Positions 12,801 to 27,800 of a stretch of DNA of 60,000 bases are shown in pieces. The stretch spans positions 10,482,501-10,542,500 of the forward strand of contig NC_088309.1 in the NCBI RefSeq assembly GCF_910592395.1. Direction: 5' to 3'. The notes beneath the pieces were generated by a model that had not been told where the DNA came from, searched no databases, and saw only the letters and a program-made list of their open reading frames with translations. Every line of letters starts with the position of its first letter. Within the stretch, counting starts at the first letter, position 1. Made by a program: the position numbers and the translations under genes. This DNA is from Lineus longissimus. Taxonomy: Eukaryota > Nemertea > Pilidiophora > Heteronemertea > Lineidae.

Positions 12801-15800
12801 ATTTATACTGTTATAAGTAATAATTTATTCGTAATTGTTATCATTTCTTTTCAGACACTGCGAGTGCAAGTCTGTTCCTCTTCAGCATCCGTGCCCAAGT
12901 TGTGGGGTCTGTACCAAATGCACACAATTCTTGATGGTATGTACCATGGCTCAAATTGTGTATTAGAAAGTCAAAGTGAAGATAAAAAGCCCCATGAAAT
13001 AATTTTTCCTACAAGGCCCGATTGACAGATATCAGGAAGCAGATCAGATAATAAAACAATTTCAGATATCTGGGACCAACTCCTTTGACAAAACCTTGAA
13101 AAATGATGAATAAGTGCTAGATTATGACTTTCCACATGAGCCAGAAGTGTGTATAGCTTGATCTAGTTCATCATGATAACTTGACATTTATAAAGAGTCT
13201 TAAAGGAAGTAGTAGTGGGTTTGTCTTTTACCCTACGAAAATTTCCAGTGGTTCTACCTACCTTTCAGGAAATGACTTTCACTCTGATGCCTGTCTCGTT
13301 TGGTGAGTCCAAGTGGCGACCACATGGCAGAAAAGGCAAAAAAGCTGAGCAAGACTATGTGTTCAATCCAAAGACAAGCTGGTTGAATATCGCCAAGAAT
13401 AATCTGTACGTTGTTGAAAATATTGCCTTCTGCCCAGAGAGATTCAACTTTCTTGACCTGAGAGTCTACAAAGGGAACCAGATGTCCATTGGTGTTTTAG
13501 GGTAAGATTTTAGTTGTATTTTACTGAAATAGATATGCATATTGACTTGTATGTGTAGTTTCAGTAGGCAAGAACAAGTATATAAGCACAGACAACTACC
13601 GTACGCCCGTATACTTCTCTTGTTGTGACAATGTCAAGTTACATGAAGGAAAGTATAAATGTGCCCCTTGATTGACAATGTATTTTAACGCCATTGAGAT
13701 TCCCGCAAGAAATTTTTTCAAAATCGTTCATCAGCTTTGTTCTTGTCAATCAATTATAGTTCTTTTATCGCAAGAAATAGGAAATTTACCTTGAGTACTG
13801 ATAGATATGTTTCATTTTTCAATAGGGAAGACATGCAACCACTGATAGCGTACAACTTGAACCGGGGATGTTTTGGCAGAGACTGGGTGTTCAATGCGGC
13901 CCGTATAGCTTCTGATGAGGCATGGAAGGGTGGAGTATCTCCTGAGGTCTCTGTCAAGGTCAGACATGTCACCCCCAAGGACAACCAGCCTCGGCAGCCA
14001 GTAAGTAAAAAACGAGATGAATTTACTGTAACATTTGCTTTGCATTTTCTTATTTTTCCATAAATCACTTAAGTCTTCATTTTAAATTTGAATTGGGCTC
14101 AATCATGTCAATGAGTTTGATGGATATGAGTAAAATGGTGCAATCAATACCTGTGTACCAGCTTGTATATTTATCCAATAGCGCAAATCAGCAAAATTTC
14201 TTCCAATATTCAGCAAATACAATTTCTGTGTTAAACAAATTGTTAAACGTACATGTCCTTTTTATTTTCAGGGTGTGTCATTAGTTGCTGTGGAATTCTA
14301 CAAGACTGGAGTCAAGATCTGGACTGAATATCTCCAAGACAACGGCAAACTGAGACTAGCACTACACGGAGAAGGTCCTTGCAATATGATTGCTCAGACA
14401 CCCACTCTGGTGAGTTGATACAGTTGACTGATTTCAATATTTCGTCTTGACCTCAGATCATTTGTTCAAAAGTTACACTGTTTAAATGAGGAGTATTGGT
14501 TCTGTGTTCAACAGAAAATACTTCTTTTAGGTAAGCCTTTAGACGCATTCTGCCCTCTTTATCTCGTGTACTCTTTATTTAACAGTCTGTCTAGAATTCT
14601 TGATAATTTTGTAGATAAAAATTTTTACCAATGTTCCATTTCAAGTTCTCAAAGACAAGACATTTTCTTCACAAACTGTATATCTCTTTAACTTAGACAA
14701 TACGCCTTGATTTGGACTGAACAAGTTTACCTTTCTTCATTTCAGTGGATGGAGCCGCCCCTTGATGCTGACCACCCAGATCTGGCATCCGGCAATTTCT
14801 TCGTTGAAATTGAAAAGGAAGACAACAAGGACAAGTTGGTGCTTGCTTCAGTGACTTCTGTGTCGGTGGACGGTTATACACTCGAAACAGGTAGGCTACC
14901 CAGGAAATTGTTTTCATACGGAAGACCTTGGTCAGTTTTGAGATCAAATTGTTCAAATGATAGAACCCGCCACCTTCCGATCACAAGTTGGACGCCTGTC
15001 CACCAGACTGTGTCACCACAATGCACCACCACTATCAATACCGATTATGAAGTGATCGTATGCAGTACCAATACACCGCTAGACCTAAATGTCAGCGAAT
15101 AATGAATCTTTTCTTCCAGATGAAGGAGAGAAGACCATTCCAAAGAATGACCCCCGACTGCATCCACTTGGGTATTCCTTTGCCAGTGGGACTGACCGTG
15201 TCCTATATCTTTCACCAAAACTTGAAAAAGGTAAGACATGTTGATGTGGTGTGTGCCGCTAGGCATCTTAGCATCAGTTTAGAATCTATGGCAGATTTAT
15301 ACTTTGTTTATACTGATGCATTTTCAGGAATTTAACAAATTAGGGTGATCCAGAAGTTTGAAGCATTGGTTATAATATACTGCCTGCACTCATATAAACA
15401 TATTTCATGAAAGACACAGCGATGATTGCCTCCTTTATACTGTACTTGTACTAAAAGGAGAGTTGGTGAGTTTAATCTGCCTTCTCCGTTATTGTGTGGT
15501 TTGTAAAGGCAATTGGACAGCAACACAAATTGTGAATATGAAGCTTCTCTCAGTGTCTTGATCTTCAATGTTTTCGTTTAGGATCAACTGTGCCAGTGCC
15601 AACAACTACGCGTACCAAGAGGCAGAGATTGGGCAGCAAAACAGCAGCTATGGTGCCTCATGTCACGTGTGGTAAGTTGTCAACATCTAAAAATGAAACC
15701 CAGGTGTCCATTTCAGCCACAATCAATGCTCAACGAGGCAGTTTTTTCAGCCGCAATCTGTGCTCAACCAGGCAGTTTATTCAGCCACGTTCTGTACTCA

Positions 15801-18800
15801 ACCAGGCAGTTTATTCAGCCGCGATCTGTGCTAAACCAGGCAGTTTATTCAGCCACATTCTGTGCTCAACCAGGCAGTTAATTCAGCCGCGATCTGTGCT
15901 CAACCAGGCATGTTATTCAGCCGCGATCTGTGCTCAACAGGGCAGGTTTGTTACCATATAAACAAACTTGCACTCTATACTTGAACGCTTGATTGAACTT
16001 TTTAAAATCTTTAACATTTTTCTCAATGTTTTTCCGCAGTTGAGTCCCTGAACAAAATGATTGATGACAAGCCATACAAGGCCCTACCGATGTGGTTCTT
16101 CACTCCAGAGCAGCGCACAGGATGGGAGCCGTCTTACTGTGACTTGTATAACTGCACCAGATGGAACACATCACCTGAAGGTGAGCCAGTCAAATTGTTT
16201 TAAATCAAAACGGTGTTATATCTAAGATTTCAAATTCAAAGATAAATCAAAGTAGTGAGGGGCTGTACCCTTGGCACCTCCTTGATCTGCTGTAGATGCC
16301 ATCCCATCAGGTTCATGCTATCGAATTCTTTCAAAATAATTTTGTTTGCTTTCCAGCTCTTCTTTGTGCTTTTACGAGATCGCGAGCCAAACATGAGGAG
16401 GAATTGATGGATTTGATTGATGCTCAACACTGTGAGTGTGTTAACCTCGTCTTGTTATAGACCCCACATACAACAAATGTGGGGTCTATATTGAGATTAC
16501 TAGGAGAAGGTACCAGGCTTCTGTATTCTTCCCAGGTTATATTATGGAGGTAGTCCAGCAAAACTGCTATTTCAACTGAAAAACTGTCACCCCTGTCCCA
16601 TCAAACTAAACTCGATCTAGTGCACCTGGCAAAGATTTTTTCGAAATTCGGATAATTTTGATGACTTTGAAGCGTTTTTATGCGCTGATTTTCTGATTTG
16701 CTTTCAAATCTCCGGCACGATTCTGTCAATCACACGTATATTAGCATAAGCTCCGCCCCGTAATGGTGACGTCATATCCTCATGCATCATGGCGGCGGTA
16801 TCTCTTTGCCGAAGTGGCGAGCTGTCGAGTATTTTGAGCAAAGAACGACAGTTGAATGAAGGAATAAAATAAAGAAATAGCCTTAAATGCTTATCGATGA
16901 TCCATCCTGCCCAACTGAAAAGGTTAGGGTGCTGTTTAAATGTTACTGAGCGTGTGATTTTGAGAAAGCGCGAGCTTGTTTGTCCGGAAATAGATCATCC
17001 GCGAAACGGAATAGACTTCACTCCTCCATACGTGTACTGCATTGTACTGTGTGGGCCCGTGGGGGCTATCAAATTTGCTGACAAGCAAATTTCATATTTC
17101 TAGTTTGATAATAAAGATCAGCAAAAGTCTGGAATCAAAATAGGTGATGTAACGGAGAGTAAAAGGCAAAATAACCCTTGTTTATGGCATCCTTCACTTT
17201 TCCAGCTGGTGAGCCTGTTGCGGCCATGGTGCTGATGCCAAGGAAAATGGACCAAGAAATGCTGACATTCCAGTCAAAACCATTGTTCCAGCTGGAAAAG
17301 AACTATCAGGTGCTGCATCTGTGCACAAGTCGTAAGTTTATCGTTCAAAATTCTTTGAACATTAATGACTTATTGCCGCCAAGATAAGTGTACTAGAGTA
17401 ATGTGTTGATACATGTCGATACATGTAAAAAAGCCTCAAAGAAGATAATAGACAAGCCTGAATATGGAAAACCTGATTGAATTTTAAAGCAAGATGACAG
17501 CATAGATTTGTATGCCTTTATTGTTCTGTTTGGCCGGTTGTCGAGTGGCAACCATAGTCTCGCCAAAGGTAATTTAAATAATTTATCCCAACATCCATGA
17601 CTATATTCTCTTATTAAAGACTCTGAAAAACTCATTGTGTGATTGGACAGAATTCCCCTATCAGCTCAGGGACAGGGAGATTCTACTAATCCCTGTCCCC
17701 ATCTGATCAGGGACAGAGACACTCTACTAATTTGTCTGTTTTAGGCCAGGAAAAATCCAACATCCACTTGATAAATACCAAAGGTCTGAGCTTGCGCAAG
17801 GTTCACCGAACCTATGTTGAGACAATGATAGCCACTCAGACGTTCCTTGGGCTGGGCTCGAGGATGGAGCTTCCTGGTTATGACAAGATGCTGAGGATGC
17901 ACAAGGATTTCAATCTCAGGGATGAACAGGTAAGAGCAGGCTGATCAGAGTAAATTTCGTTTGAGTTCTCACCATTGGAGGACTTTTGATATTTCAAGTT
18001 TTGTCAAGAAATGTGTGTGAACTATCTTGTGCTAGAGACTATGTTAGCCTGTGAAGCACTGCAATGAATATTTCTGTCCTAAGACACTCTGCAACAACTG
18101 TTACTATTGTTAGGTCTCTGCAGTGTCAAGGGTACAGTAATTGACAGTCTTCTTTCATCCCCCTCACAAGGTTGTGTACTACTTCAATGAACTACTCCAG
18201 TCAGTGACGTCAGTCCTAATGATCTACTTTGTGGATTGCAAGTTGGCCAACCGTGGAGAAAACCTCATGGTAAGAACATTCAGCATTTCATGTTCATAAT
18301 TAATGACATCACATATGTCTTTAATTTTGGTATGTTCTGAATATGTTGTTTTGATTCAAAGACTACGTCAGTCTGATAGCACTATTTTCAGTGATGCTAT
18401 GGCTGGTTACATATTTCTGCTGAGGCATGCTCTTAATTTTCTAAACGTCTGATGTTAATTGTTGAAACAGTAAGGCTTTAAAGGGACAATATAGGCAGCA
18501 GCTAGGCAGGCAAGATAAAGTAACACAAAGTCGTCAATAGGGGTCACTCACATAGTGCTGAATCTGGCATGACCTAGGGCCCCTTATATCAGTCACCTAA
18601 AGATGGCCAAATAAGCCCCTCTGCTCCTGCCTATAGTCCCCCTTTAACAGTCTGTATTTCATCCCTTTCAGGCAAGTGAGAAGCTAGTACACGAGTTCAT
18701 TGAACACAAAGAAAAGCATCTGGATTGGAGTGGCGATGCAACCATGTGTCCAGCTCACATTCTGCAGATGTCCTACGACCCATCCCAGCTGGAGAACTCA

Positions 18801-21800
18801 CCGAAACTGAAGCCATACATCAAATTCCTCAAGACAGTCGAGTGCAATCCATCAATTGAGCACTTGCCGCAAGATTTTTTCAATGATTTACAAGGCTTGG
18901 AAGAATTCAGTGCGAATAAATCTCATCTGCGTGAGCTTCCCCAAGGGCTGGACAAGTGCGCTCACTTGACAAAGTTGGAATTTTCCGGGACGAATCTCAC
19001 GACGCTGCCGACGGATATGAAGCAACTGAAGGGCCGTCTGCTGCACCTTGATATAAGCATGACCAATATTACGGCGATCCCCGATGTTGTTTTTGAGTTA
19101 GTGTCCCTCGAGACCCTGATCGCCGATAACCTTCACCTGGCAACATTGTCGGAAAGTCTCAAGAACTTGTCGAACCTCCTCCACCTGTCCCTGAAGGGCG
19201 CAGTGTTAAGTGGGCTACCCAAGGCCATCACTAAGCTGAAGAAGCTCGAGAGGTTGGAGCTTGCCGGCATACCGTGGTTAGATGTCAAACCGGGTCACTT
19301 TATCACAGAGCAGGCGTTTAGGGAATACCTGCGGAGCATTAATGACGAGAATCAACAGGTTCTCGCCGATATTGTGCCAAGATTTGACAAATTTGTCTCT
19401 GTCATTGATGAGAAGGAAGCAGGGAAACTGAATGCGGAGCTGTTCCGAGTTTTCACCAGATTTGGCTTTCATGGAGATTACCAACCTGGTATGTATTACT
19501 ATCATATGGCGAACTGCTGATTTTAATATGTTCATCTCTACTTTGTATGTCCAGTTTACATCTCATTGACTGGTGCAATTTTCGCTAAGAGCAAAAGTGT
19601 TACAGCAGTTTTGAGGCAAACCAGTAGTTCACTAAACATCCCAACACTGCACATTTCAGCAGTGAAAACTTCTCAGGCATGACACCGAAATAAACACTGA
19701 TTGATGAAGCTGCATTGCTGTTATGATTCTTCGAACAATGCATAAAATATTTCAACCATTAAATTTCGGCAGCAAACACAGAGTATACTCTACTGCCAAT
19801 TTATTGAAGGTTCCTTTAGGAAAGTTTCTCAATTTCTTATCATTGCATCTCTCCACGTTACATATTTCAGTTGAAGACCGTGCAGGAGGCTTCCCGCCTG
19901 AGATCTTTGAACTTGAGAACCTGACATACCTCGACCTATCCTACCAGGGTGTCGTCTTTGTCCCTGAAGATATCAGCAGGCTGACCAAGTTAAAAACCCT
20001 GCTCCTGAACGACAACCCTTACTTGACTCTACTGCCTGGTGCCGTTGGAAATCTACCCCTGGAAAGTGAGTAAAGTTAGATGATTTGGGGTACCGGTCAC
20101 ATGACTTCCTAGTGTATGGACAGTTACCACTTTCCGTGATATTTGGTGATATGAATAAAGACTAGCAAATGCTTTTATCTAAAACTCCATGTACATTTAC
20201 ATTTGGCCTTTCTGTACAAAATTGAAATAAAAGCTTTTGCTGGCCTTTATTTATATCACCGATTGTCATAAATGTTGTTCTATGAAGATATACGTTTGAT
20301 CATTTTGACAATTCTATCCTATTGTATATCAGGGCTTGCAATTGATGACTGCCCATCCCTGAAGACCCCACCACCTGAGATCTGTTCCAAAGGGTTCATG
20401 GCTCTGATGGGCTACTTGCGACGTCTGGTTGCTGGTTCTGTGGCATGTAAGAGGACCAAATTGATGATCGTTGGGCTTGGTGGAGCCGGAAAAACGAGGT
20501 TAGATGAGTTGATAATCTTCTGGTACAGTTTTCCAGATTGTTCTTGTTGCTGATGTATTTTAGATAACGTCACAGTTTCACTTGAATTGATTGCATCCCT
20601 GAACAATGTAGCCTGCAATCCCCAAGTAAACCTTGATTCTCCTTGTACTCAGCACAGCCAGCTGCAGTGCATCACCCTGTCAGCCACTAGACTGTGGGAT
20701 TCCATGGCTCACGGTCAAGCAGCTTAATCTGTAGGAAAAACCTGGCTGTGTAAATGAGTTTTTTGTTAACGTCTGCTTTCTGCTTGATTTCAGCCTTGTA
20801 AAAGCCTTGTTGAGTGGAGAGAACAAATGTCATATTGAGTCTGGTGAGGCAATCACTGATGGTGAGTAGGCCTACAAGTTTAAGTTTATGGTCAAGCAAA
20901 GTTTATTCAAATCACCCCGCACCATGTGAAGATGGTAGCTGTTCGAACATGGCCGTAACCATTACTTGTGTAGATTTTCCCTAATCCAAGTTTACGAGGT
21001 GTTGATTAAATCTATTCATTAAATCCTCTGTATTTCATATGTGAGGTGCAAGTTGACATTTGTTCCTCACTGGTGAATAAAAAGGAGCAAGTACTTTTTC
21101 AACGACTCTAAAAAGTCTCTCTTTTTCTACAGGCATTGATATTCACTCCTGGCCATTAACAATGAAAAATGACACTGTCACCTTCAGTGTGTGGGACTTT
21201 GCCGGCCAGACCGTCTACTACAACACACATCAGTTCTTCCTGTCCAACAGAGCAGTCTACCTCTTGTTGTGGAACATCCGTCTTGGCTACGAGCACGCTG
21301 GCTTAGATTTCTGGTTGAGTTCAATCTCAGTCCATTCGCCGCAAGCACCTATCATCATTGTGGGCACACACTTGGATCAGGTACGTTTGATTTATAAAAA
21401 TATCACCTTTTCTATTGATTTTGTGGAAATTTGTCAATTGATATAATGTGGTAACTTGTAAATTTGACATGTGTGGCTGCATTACCCAACAGTGTAGATA
21501 AGCTTATCAGCAGGCCTCAAACTCATGGATTAAGTGCCTCATTAGGCCTTTGAATATGATGTTAGGCCATGGTTCCTTGTAACTGGTGCCTGTGGCTGGG
21601 CAAGCAGACGACAATGATTCAAGTGAGAAAAATGAGGAGCCTTTGACGAATGCCACCTTCCTAGCCAGGACAGGGTCACGAGGCTATAAATCCAATTTTT
21701 CACCCAACACAAACACGTCATAATCGCATTTCCTCACCAGGTGTCCAACTACGTTATCCCACAAATCGAGCTGAAGAAGCGGTACCCCCAGATCGTTGGC

Positions 21801-24800
21801 TTCCATTTCATCAGCACTTGGTCGGGGCAGGGCGTGCGTGAGCTCCAGCAGAAACTCTTCTCTGTTTCCATCCAACAGAAGTACATGGGAGAGAAAATAC
21901 CAGAGGTCTGGCTCAGATTTGAGGAAAAAATACTTAGGTAATATGCGCTTTTCACAGAATTCATAGAATTCAGAGAGATTGCGTCTGTGTGATATTCCTG
22001 GGCTGATGAAATCTCGGAATGAAAACCAACCTGTTCCTCCATTTCTGGTGGAGCACAGATAACTCTTCATACCCTCCTTGGAGGAACTATATGCTTTGTT
22101 TGAAGTCTTGACTCTGAGCTTCTTAGTTCTATAGACCATACTATATTCTTGTAGGAAGGATGTAAAGTAGAAAGACCAGAATTCATCACCATAATTACTG
22201 AGAAACTCTTTTTGCTTTGAATAATACTCATGTTTTTAATTTCATGATTCAGCCACCGTACCAAGTCTGATGTTGTGAGCTACTCAGATGTGGAAACGAT
22301 TGCAACTGATAGTGGCATATTTGACAGTCTAGAGGTAAGATGATTACACATCAATGTTTCAAGACATTAGGCTCGATGTTGCAACAGATAACAGAGCGTG
22401 GAGACAAATGCAAATTCCTATCAATGCCTGGGAAAATCACTTGACAGAGAGTCAAACCTGAATCCTCTCAATCATAAGAGGCCACTAGCCCATTATGACT
22501 ACACCCAAGCTTTTTTTTTGTTAGAAATTGCTGAGAACATAACCAAAATGGATGTCCTGGAAAGGTATTGAACATATCTTGATATGAAATTGTTGTTTCA
22601 GACAAGCCAAGCTGTGCGTTTCCTCCATGACCTGGGCACCGTCCAGCACTTCGATAATCAATTCCTCCGTGACAAGGTGGTGGTCAATCCCCAGTGGATT
22701 GTGGACGTCATGGCCTGTGTTGTCTCAGTGAAGGATTCACCAATCAAGGTAGGGCCCACTGAAACTTGCGATTGTCTGGTCTTAAAGAAAACTTTACTGT
22801 GAAAAGGTTAAATACATGAACATGTATGTGTCATGTTTTCCTAGTTTCTGGCGATAGCAAATTATACATTCAAGCATCAGCTTTATTTTGTTTATCTTCT
22901 TTTTGAAGGAGGGAAAGTTCAAACATTCAGACATTGCCAAAGTATGGAAAGACTTTCCAGAAGAATACCATGAATGGCTACTCAGACTTACGGAAAAGTT
23001 TGACCTGACCTTTCCCCTGCCAGAGAAGGCCTTAAACCTGGTGCCCTGCCTTTTGCCTGAGACCGAACCAGAGGTGTGTATTTGGATATCTTTGGAACTG
23101 CATTTCGTGAGGTCTTGTATCTTGGAATGAGATGTCCATGGTGACAAGTTTAGCATGATCCTAATAGTCTGCAAGGTTTTCTGCACATGACTCACTGCTA
23201 GGAAAGATTAAGACCTCCACCCTGGGGCTGAATAAATGAGGAACTTGTTGTGTGTATATACAGCCAGCTTAAGGTTTAGGCCTACTTCTGACTAGTTTAT
23301 TATTGTCTGTGGTTATAACATATACATGTTATCATCAGGTATCGTACTGTAGTCAGATTTAAGTCCTGATCTGTGAAATAAGGATGAAATTGAGGAATAG
23401 CTCTGTTTGTAATAACGTACTTAGACTTGTTCATGTGAAATGGTTTTTTTATTCAGATATCATGGCCAAGCATTGACAGAAAGAAGGGCAGACGTGAAAC
23501 CAAGATGGAGTACAAGTTTGAGTACCTTCCTGTTGGCCTGTTCAATCGTGGCCAAGTGCGACTGTACGAGTACTCAGATAGCTCTTTCATCTGGAAGAGA
23601 GGCTCCGTCTTGAAGAAGAACGGTCACGTGGCTTTGATCATGCAGACCAGGTGAGAGAAATTGATTGCTTTTTCATAGCTTTTTTTATTAGTCCTTTTTA
23701 CTGGTACAGCATGAGGGCAGTGTAGATCTCACTTGCCATTTATCATCCCTGCAAATGTCCACGGTTAAAGATGTGTGTGCTGAAGGAGATCAAATCTGCT
23801 GAGAAAACCCCCAAAACTTTGTAGGGAAGCTACATCGTGATTGAATCGGGCATGTTGCAGTTCCAAGTTTGGTTACCCGGAGTATTTCGTGGAAGTGTCT
23901 TATCTCCTGAACACTTGGTGCTCTGCAACTGAATTGTAAACCCTTTGTCTGTAAACTGAAGGTCCATCATATCTAACAGGTTATTTGAACTCGATTTACT
24001 TTGAATTTGTTGGTGCATCATTTTGCAGGGACAACAAACTACTACTGAAGTGCCATGGTCCACGTCCTGAGAACATCCTCTTCATGATCCATGAAGTGTT
24101 CGAGACGCTCATTCAGGAGTCATTCCAGGGGGTTCAGTATGATTTCAGGGTGCCTTGTGGAGAGTGCATGAATGTGAGTATGGATTACAAAATGAAAATA
24201 ATTGCCGTGATATTGAGACAGAATCCCTTAGCAGTATGCAGGATTATGGACTCAGTGTCATAGTGGTCGTACTGCCAGGTTCTTGGCTGAGAGGTCTTTA
24301 TTTTAAATCCCTTCTGTGCTACGTTCGAGTTAGATGTTGACTTTGAAGCAGTTAATGTCTCCAAAAGATTGTGTGATGCCAAAACTCTTTGCAACTGCTA
24401 TTAACTGTAGTGCTGTCATTGGTCAATCTGTTCGTGCTCTTTTGCAGATGGCGCGTGACCCTTACATGTTCAAGGGATCAACAATCAGGAGGGCCACAGG
24501 TCTGAAAACACCCTTCTTACAGTGTGTCAAGAACTTCCATATAATCTCTCTGACAGACCTGAACGGTAAGATTGATGATACCTTCTTAAATTTCTGTCAA
24601 CGATGACGTCAGATTCTTAACTCTGTGGATGTAATGATTTGGGCTTTAATTGTGCCACATCCCTCTTAGTGATATCACCTAGCTAACTCATCAGTGTTTC
24701 CTCAAGCTGCTTCAACCAGGGAAGGAACAAAAGAATGAGGTATTTGGGAACAGTATCATAGGATGACAATCCACATCAGAAATGTTTTAAGATAATTATG

Positions 24801-27800
24801 TCACAGCACCTCACTTCCCAATCAAAGTACTTTAGTATTATCAAGAACTTGACGTTTCAAACTGTTATCAATCATTTCAGGTATATGTCCCCCAGATGAC
24901 AGCCAGGACTATGACCTACACCTAAAGAATACAGTTCAGAGTTTGACCGACCTCAGATTGGATCTCAGTGCTGATATCTTCATCTCCTATTGTTCTGAAG
25001 ACCTTCCAAACAGTGATGGAAAAATGGTGGACCCAAGAGATGTCAGGAACAGTTTAGTGGCTGCAGGTTACAAATGGTAATTGTCGCTAAGTTTTTGATA
25101 AAAATTCTACGTTCAGTAGTATATGAAAAAAGTTTGTTCGTTATGAAACTTATCTTTCAAATTGACAGAAAAATCTTTAAACATACTGGTCTGATTGTAA
25201 AATTGATCCAGTGCAAAGATTAAATCTGCCAAACTGTTGACAATCTTGATGACAAAAGTGACCAAGAACATGCATGAATGTGACATTGATGGATTGACTT
25301 GGTAACTTTATAGGATGAACTGCCTTCCTATCTGGGGCAGTGGTTGCATCAATATTTGTCCAAACTTTGATATAACCCAGTATTGAGGTGATGTGCAGTT
25401 ATGTTGGTTATTTTCTTGCCCGATCTTTGTTTTACAAAATGATGTTAAACAAACTTTCAGCTGGTTCGAAGAAAACACTGAAAAGGATGTCCTAGAAGAA
25501 AGGATGCTGGCTTTGAGAGACGCCAAGATTTTCCTGTGTATGATCTCCAACAACTACACAAAGGATCCAGACTGTTGCAACTCGTTCAAGTTTGCCCGGA
25601 CTGTTCTAAGGAAGCCCATGGTCATTGTGCTGGTCGGGCAACGGGGCGTGCACACTTGGAAAGAGAGTGCTCTCGGGATGCTCATATCAGATGAGGTGAG
25701 CAGATTCTTTTACCAAGTTGGAGAGTTGAGATACTTCAACTGTCCAAGTGGATTCTTCGCCTTTATCTAATAGTTGTGATGTGATTGCAAGAACCAGGCT
25801 GTTGTGGCAAAATAGTGGACTGTCTTTTCAATTGAATAACAAGGTCAAGGAATTCTCTTTGACTGTTCTTGTGCTAGGGCATAAATCAGACTTTGGTATT
25901 TCATCTAGTTTAGAACTGTCCTACCTTTCACTCTGATATATTTGGCTTGATTCCCAGCAAGACCGATTACAAATTCAACCAAACGGAAGACTACCTTTAA
26001 CGCCATTTGTCATTAGAGCAAAAAGTTCTTTCTTCTTAGATATACATCAACATGCAGAGAGTTGAACACAATGAAGAGAAGACAAGAGAGCTGTTGAAGA
26101 CTTTGTCAGATCGCCTGTCCGCTTCCGCCAAAAAGCAGGACAATCCGCCTTGTTTCTTCAGTTACTGTTGGAAGAACTCGCAAAGGGCTATCAAGCTTGG
26201 CCTAGAGTAAGTAAGATTATGGTTAGATTTTGTGGATGGTAGACAACAATAATGACTTTCTGTTTCAACAACCTTTAGCCGTGATTCAAGAAACAGAAGG
26301 TCAAGCAGATTAAAATCCGGCAGATAATTATACTAATTCATGATAATGATATTTTCACACAACCCCCTCCCCTCTGAATGATTCTAGATTTGCCCCAGTT
26401 TTGTAAATAAATTGTGTCCCTTTTATTTTTACTATGAAAATGAATGTACAGGTTTATCAAAACACTGAAATAAAGTTATCTTTACAAACTTAATTTTCAG
26501 GTCAGTTCCAGGGGCTGTTGGATTTGGTGATCCAAGAGAACTGAAGGACTACCTCCAGAATAATGGCATCAATTCATGGCTTGATATTGAAAGAGCAGGA
26601 TCAGTCCATGTGAGTTATGTGACCTGGAAACCTAGAACGGATGTATCAATGAAAAGGTTGTCGTAACTTATGATTTCTGAGGAGACCTTTGAAAGAGATT
26701 TATCGAGTAACTTCAGAAATAAAGTTTGATATTCAAGATGATGCATGTGATGTAGATTCAGGTAACATTTATTGGAAGTACAAGGATGACTCCTTTTTGT
26801 TGATGAGGGCTTGGATTGAAGTCTAGCTGATTTCACAATTTGTCTTTTCTTCAGGGTGGATTATTTGAGGACATCGCTGAAGGTCTGCGAGATTCGCAAG
26901 TCATCGTGGCGTGTGTCTCGAACGAGTACGCCAGTTCACTCAGCTGTCAGATGGAGTTCAGATTCGCTGCCAGGGCCCTCAACCTACCCATCATTGTTGC
27001 CGTTGTTGGTACAGGGCAGCAATGGAGGGCCACCGAGGTAAGCACACTCTTATATTTTAACTGACTACGCACAACTGGAGAAATTGTGTTAATCTCCATT
27101 GTCATTTACAACTTCCCCTGATGGCGAGACATTCATATTTCCCACTAACCCTCGTAAGAAACATTGAAAGATGTGAGGTCACATTGCTTGCTGAGCAGTG
27201 CGTAGAATGCTTAAGAAAAGTAGACTCGCCCTTCAATGTATAAGTGAGTACTGCATGTGAATAGCCAAATAGAAAGAACTAGCGCACAAAACCTACTTAA
27301 TTCAAAGAACCCCTTAATCCACTGTCTGACTTGTTACAAATATATTTTCATTGTGTCAAATATCAAGTAGATGGTTGTCGTAACCTCGAGTGTTATTTTA
27401 ACAGGTTGGCATGCTGTCTCTCGACTATGACCAGATCAACTTCCAAGAGCCCACGAAAACTGGTCACGAAAAGCTGTTGCAGATTGTCAAGACGTACGTC
27501 AAGCCAAAGGCTGTTGACGGCCGGGAGACGAAGAAGAAAAAGGATGCTGAAAATGATGATGAGAAAAAGGCTTCATATCAGGTAAACTTGGGAAGAAAAC
27601 GCTTCTTCTAAAACATTTCACATCCGCGTCATTTTTCGTTTAGGGATCCCTTCACTGTATGGTGTCAACTTCATTGATCCAGTCAAAGGACTGCCATTAT
27701 ACCAGGTTATAATTGTACCATTTTACCTTATCTGCTGTTTATAGCACAATATAGTACTGCAGTGCTCTGTTCAGGCTGTATCTCTCTATACTCTCAGCAT

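Noticed and set aside
21684-22139. 151-residue open frame on the - strand
   Set aside because: It is antisense to gene A exon 35 and its intron, with no homology in the matching place of gene B.
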